DNA of 6,278 nucleotides from JAUWNJ01 sp034190305 (GTDB taxonomy: Bacteria > Planctomycetota > Phycisphaerae > SM23-33): positions 1 to 6,278 of the forward strand of contig JAXHSV010000185.1 in assembly GCA_034190305.1 (NCBI GenBank), in the 5' to 3' direction. This document shows, one piece after another, positions 4,982-6,278 of the stretch; position 1 is the first letter of the stretch; every line of letters starts with the position of its first letter. A program made the translations under genes and the position numbers. Under the pieces are notes generated by a model. That model was not told where the DNA came from. It searched no databases and worked only from the letters and a program-made list of their open reading frames with translations.

Positions 4982-6278
4982 TACAATTGCTTCCTTCTCT
5001 ATTTTCAGCGGCGGACCATGCTGCGATAACCGCCTGCCCCAGCGCCACGCCGCCGTCGTTACACGGAATTTCACTATGCGTCAGCACTTCGAAACCGTCG
5101 GCGGTCAGCAAGCCCGCCAGGCGTGCAGTCAGATACTGATTGGCAAAGCATCCGCCGGAAAGCGCCACGGTCTTCAGTCCTGTTGCTTCGAACGCCTGTC
5201 GCGCCGACGCAGCCAGGAAGGCGGCGACCGTGTTGTGAAACTTCGCCGAGACTACGCCAGCCGACACGCCATCGGCTATGTCTCGCACAATGCCTTCAAT
5301 CATCGGCCTATAGTCTATCTCAAACGGGTCGGTTTCTGTCAGCGTAAACGGATATTCGTCATGGACGCCGGCGGCGATTGCCCCTTCAAGGAGCATGGGC
5401 GCTTCGCCTTCGTATCGGTTCCGTTCAACCAGCCCGCACATGCCCGCGACGGCGTCGAACAATCGCCCCAGCGAACTGCTCGCCGGGCAATTGACGTCGG
5501 TGGAGAGTTGCTCGATTAGACCTTCGAGTTTTTTCCCGTCGGCGACCGGTGCTCCGTGGGTGTTTTGAGGGTGGCACAGGTTGCTTGCAACCTGTGTTCC
5601 TTCCGTATGCTGCGCAACACGGCTTGCAAGCAAGCCGTGCCACCCTTCAATTGGGTAGTCCGGTCCGAATGTCTCTATCAGCAGCGATACTGCAGGTCTG
5701 GCGGTCTCGACGGCGGCGGCGTTCCCGCCGGGCAGAGCGAAATACCGCAGATGCCCCAGGCGGACAAACCCTGCCGGCGAGGCCTGCATAATTTCACAAC
5801 CCCATACGGCGCCGTCGGTCCCGTAGCCGGTACCGTCGCAGGCGATTCCGATTACCTCGTCGCTTCGTCCATGCTCGGCGAGGCAGGAGACGATATGGGC
5901 GTGATGATGCTGAACGCGAACCAGCGGCAGGATCTCTTTGCCTGCCGATTTTCCGGCGGCGCGGCGAAGGGCGTACTCGGTACAAAGGTACTGCGGGTGC
6001 ATGTCGGCGGCGATTACCTCCGGCGACAGGTTGAAGAGGTTCTCGAGGTCGCTGATAACCCGCATGAAGTGTCGATACACGCGTCCATCCTTCAGGTCGC
6101 CGATGTGTTCACTGACGACGCCCATTCCGTTACGGTAAAGGCAGACGGTGTTTTTCAATTCGGCTCCGACCGCCAGGATGGTCGGCGTGTCTCTACCGCT
6201 TCCGGTGAGTCTGACAGGTCGGGGTGCGTACCCGCGGGCGCGGCGTAATACGGAGGGCGAGCCTGCGGCGCGGACCTG
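4953..6278 (-). CDS. hypF: Hydrogenase maturation carbamoyltransferase HypF, C-terminal part
   Basis: HypF uses carbamoyl phosphate and ATP to carbamoylate the C-terminal cysteine of HypE, the first step in making the cyanide ligands of [NiFe] hydrogenase. The window holds the last 441 residues; whole HypF is usually about 750-800, so the acylphosphatase, zinc-finger and most of the YrdC-like domain lie beyond the right edge. Visible are RRARGYAP (12-19) at the end of the YrdC-like domain, then the Kae1-like domain with DMHPQYL (92-98), metal-binding HHHAH (124-128), CDGTGYGTDGAVWG (147-160), SSLGRLFDAVAG (268-279), YEGEAPMLLE (289-298), SGGCFANQYL (374-383) and CNDGGVALGQ (406-415). A leucine TTG at 6158 could be mistaken for a start, but the frame continues to 6278. 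Residues 211-238 are encoded by a palindromic repeat inserted in frame. The 3' end overlaps hypC. Confidence 0.95.
   Translation of the reverse strand, partial: QVRAAGSPSVLRRARGYAPRPVRLTGSGRDTPTILAVGAELKNTVCLYRNGMGVVSEHIGDLKDGRVYRHFMRVISDLENLFNLSPEVIAADMHPQYLCTEYALRRAAGKSAGKEILPLVRVQHHHAHIVSCLAEHGRSDEVIGIACDGTGYGTDGAVWGCEIMQASPAGFVRLGHLRYFALPGGNAAAVETARPAVSLLIETFGPDYPIEGWHGLLASRVAQHTEGTQVASNLCHPQNTHGAPVADGKKLEGLIEQLSTDVNCPASSSLGRLFDAVAGMCGLVERNRYEGEAPMLLEGAIAAGVHDEYPFTLTETDPFEIDYRPMIEGIVRDIADGVSAGVVSAKFHNTVAAFLAASARQAFEATGLKTVALSGGCFANQYLTARLAGLLTADGFEVLTHSEIPCNDGGVALGQAVIAAWSAAENREGSNCNVSGDTGED
4990..4997 (-). promoter_or_regulatory. Ribosome binding site of hypC
   Basis: GAAGGAAG on the minus strand contains AAGGA (4992-4996), 10 nt before the ATG at 4981. 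It lies within the hypF coding sequence and supports the MCLAIP start over the longer frame that opens at 5074. Confidence 0.6.
5565..5650. repeat. Paired-hairpin (REPIN-like) element C, inside hypF
   Basis: Outer ends GGGTGGCAC (5569-5577) and GTGCCACCC (5637-5645), extended by TTGA and TTCAA, enclose two perfect 10-bp hairpins: CACAGGTTGC/GCAACCTGTG with loop TT (5575-5596) and CACGGCTTGC/GCAAGCCGTG with loop AA (5618-5639), separated by 21 bases. Over 28 positions the halves are inverted copies with four differences, which form two compensatory base-pair changes. The element lies wholly within hypF without a stop or frameshift and encodes about 28 residues, EGWHGLLASRVAQ through NLCHPQ, between the RPAVSLL helix and the SSLGRLFDAVA motif. 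Confidence 0.88.

Noticed and set aside
4737..5519. Long plus-strand open frame of 260 codons
   Set aside because: It is antisense to hypC and hypF and begins in the inverted repeat; both opposing genes carry complete family motifs.
4953..6158. A hypF start at the TTG at 6158
   Set aside because: The frame stays open to the window edge and the upstream codons encode RRARGYAP and further HypF sequence, so 6158 is an internal leucine.
5556..6248. Plus-strand open frame of 230 codons
   Set aside because: It is antisense to hypF and has no domain signal; it is an effect of GC-rich codon use.

Overview
The window is bacterial, fairly GC-rich chromosomal DNA with two convergent gene blocks and an unusual number of palindromic repeats. 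The plus strand carries the 3' end of a TauE/SafE-type permease gene (up to 203) and a complete murJ lipid II flippase gene (891-2516). The minus strand carries a [NiFe]-hydrogenase maturation operon in the order hypF (C-terminal part only, running off the right edge), hypC, hypD, hypE (4953-6278, 4760-4981, 3571-4647, 2549-3571). murJ and hypE converge with 32 bp between them. The repeat style (hairpin pairs bounded by GGGTG...CACCC, and CCCACGG...CCGTGGG palindromes) and the hyp genes suggest an anaerobic or facultative environmental bacterium. From memory this looks most like the Planctomycetota, but no marker here proves it.

Left region (1-940). The permease stop codon and a murJ start codon were originally only 3 bp apart. 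A 630-bp stretch (257-886) now separates them and is flanked by a perfect 54-bp direct repeat (203-256 and 887-940) containing the first 16 codons of murJ. The right-hand copy keeps murJ intact; the left-hand copy is a dead 5' fragment. The insert is a mosaic: a paired-hairpin element (266-345), a short remnant resembling the C-terminus of a Fic/'mobile mystery protein B' gene (390-509, minus strand), a composite palindrome cluster (511-689), a second, more decayed paired-hairpin element (733-828), and a 58-bp tail before murJ.

Right region (2549-6278). The four hyp genes form a tight transcription unit: hypF and hypC overlap by 29 bp, and hypD and hypE overlap by one base. HypF, HypC, HypD and HypE together build and deliver the Fe(CN)2CO group of [NiFe] hydrogenases. 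No hydrogenase structural gene, hypA or hypB is in the window. The hypC-hypD gap holds a 24-bp inverted repeat with a 40-nt AT-rich loop.

The most notable observation is that hypF contains, in frame, an 86-bp paired-hairpin element of the same design as the one upstream of murJ. In both elements the two halves differ by compensatory base-pair changes, so each hairpin stays perfectly paired. This points to a REPIN-like (REP-doublet) mobile palindrome family, one member of which has become 28 codons of a conserved enzyme gene.
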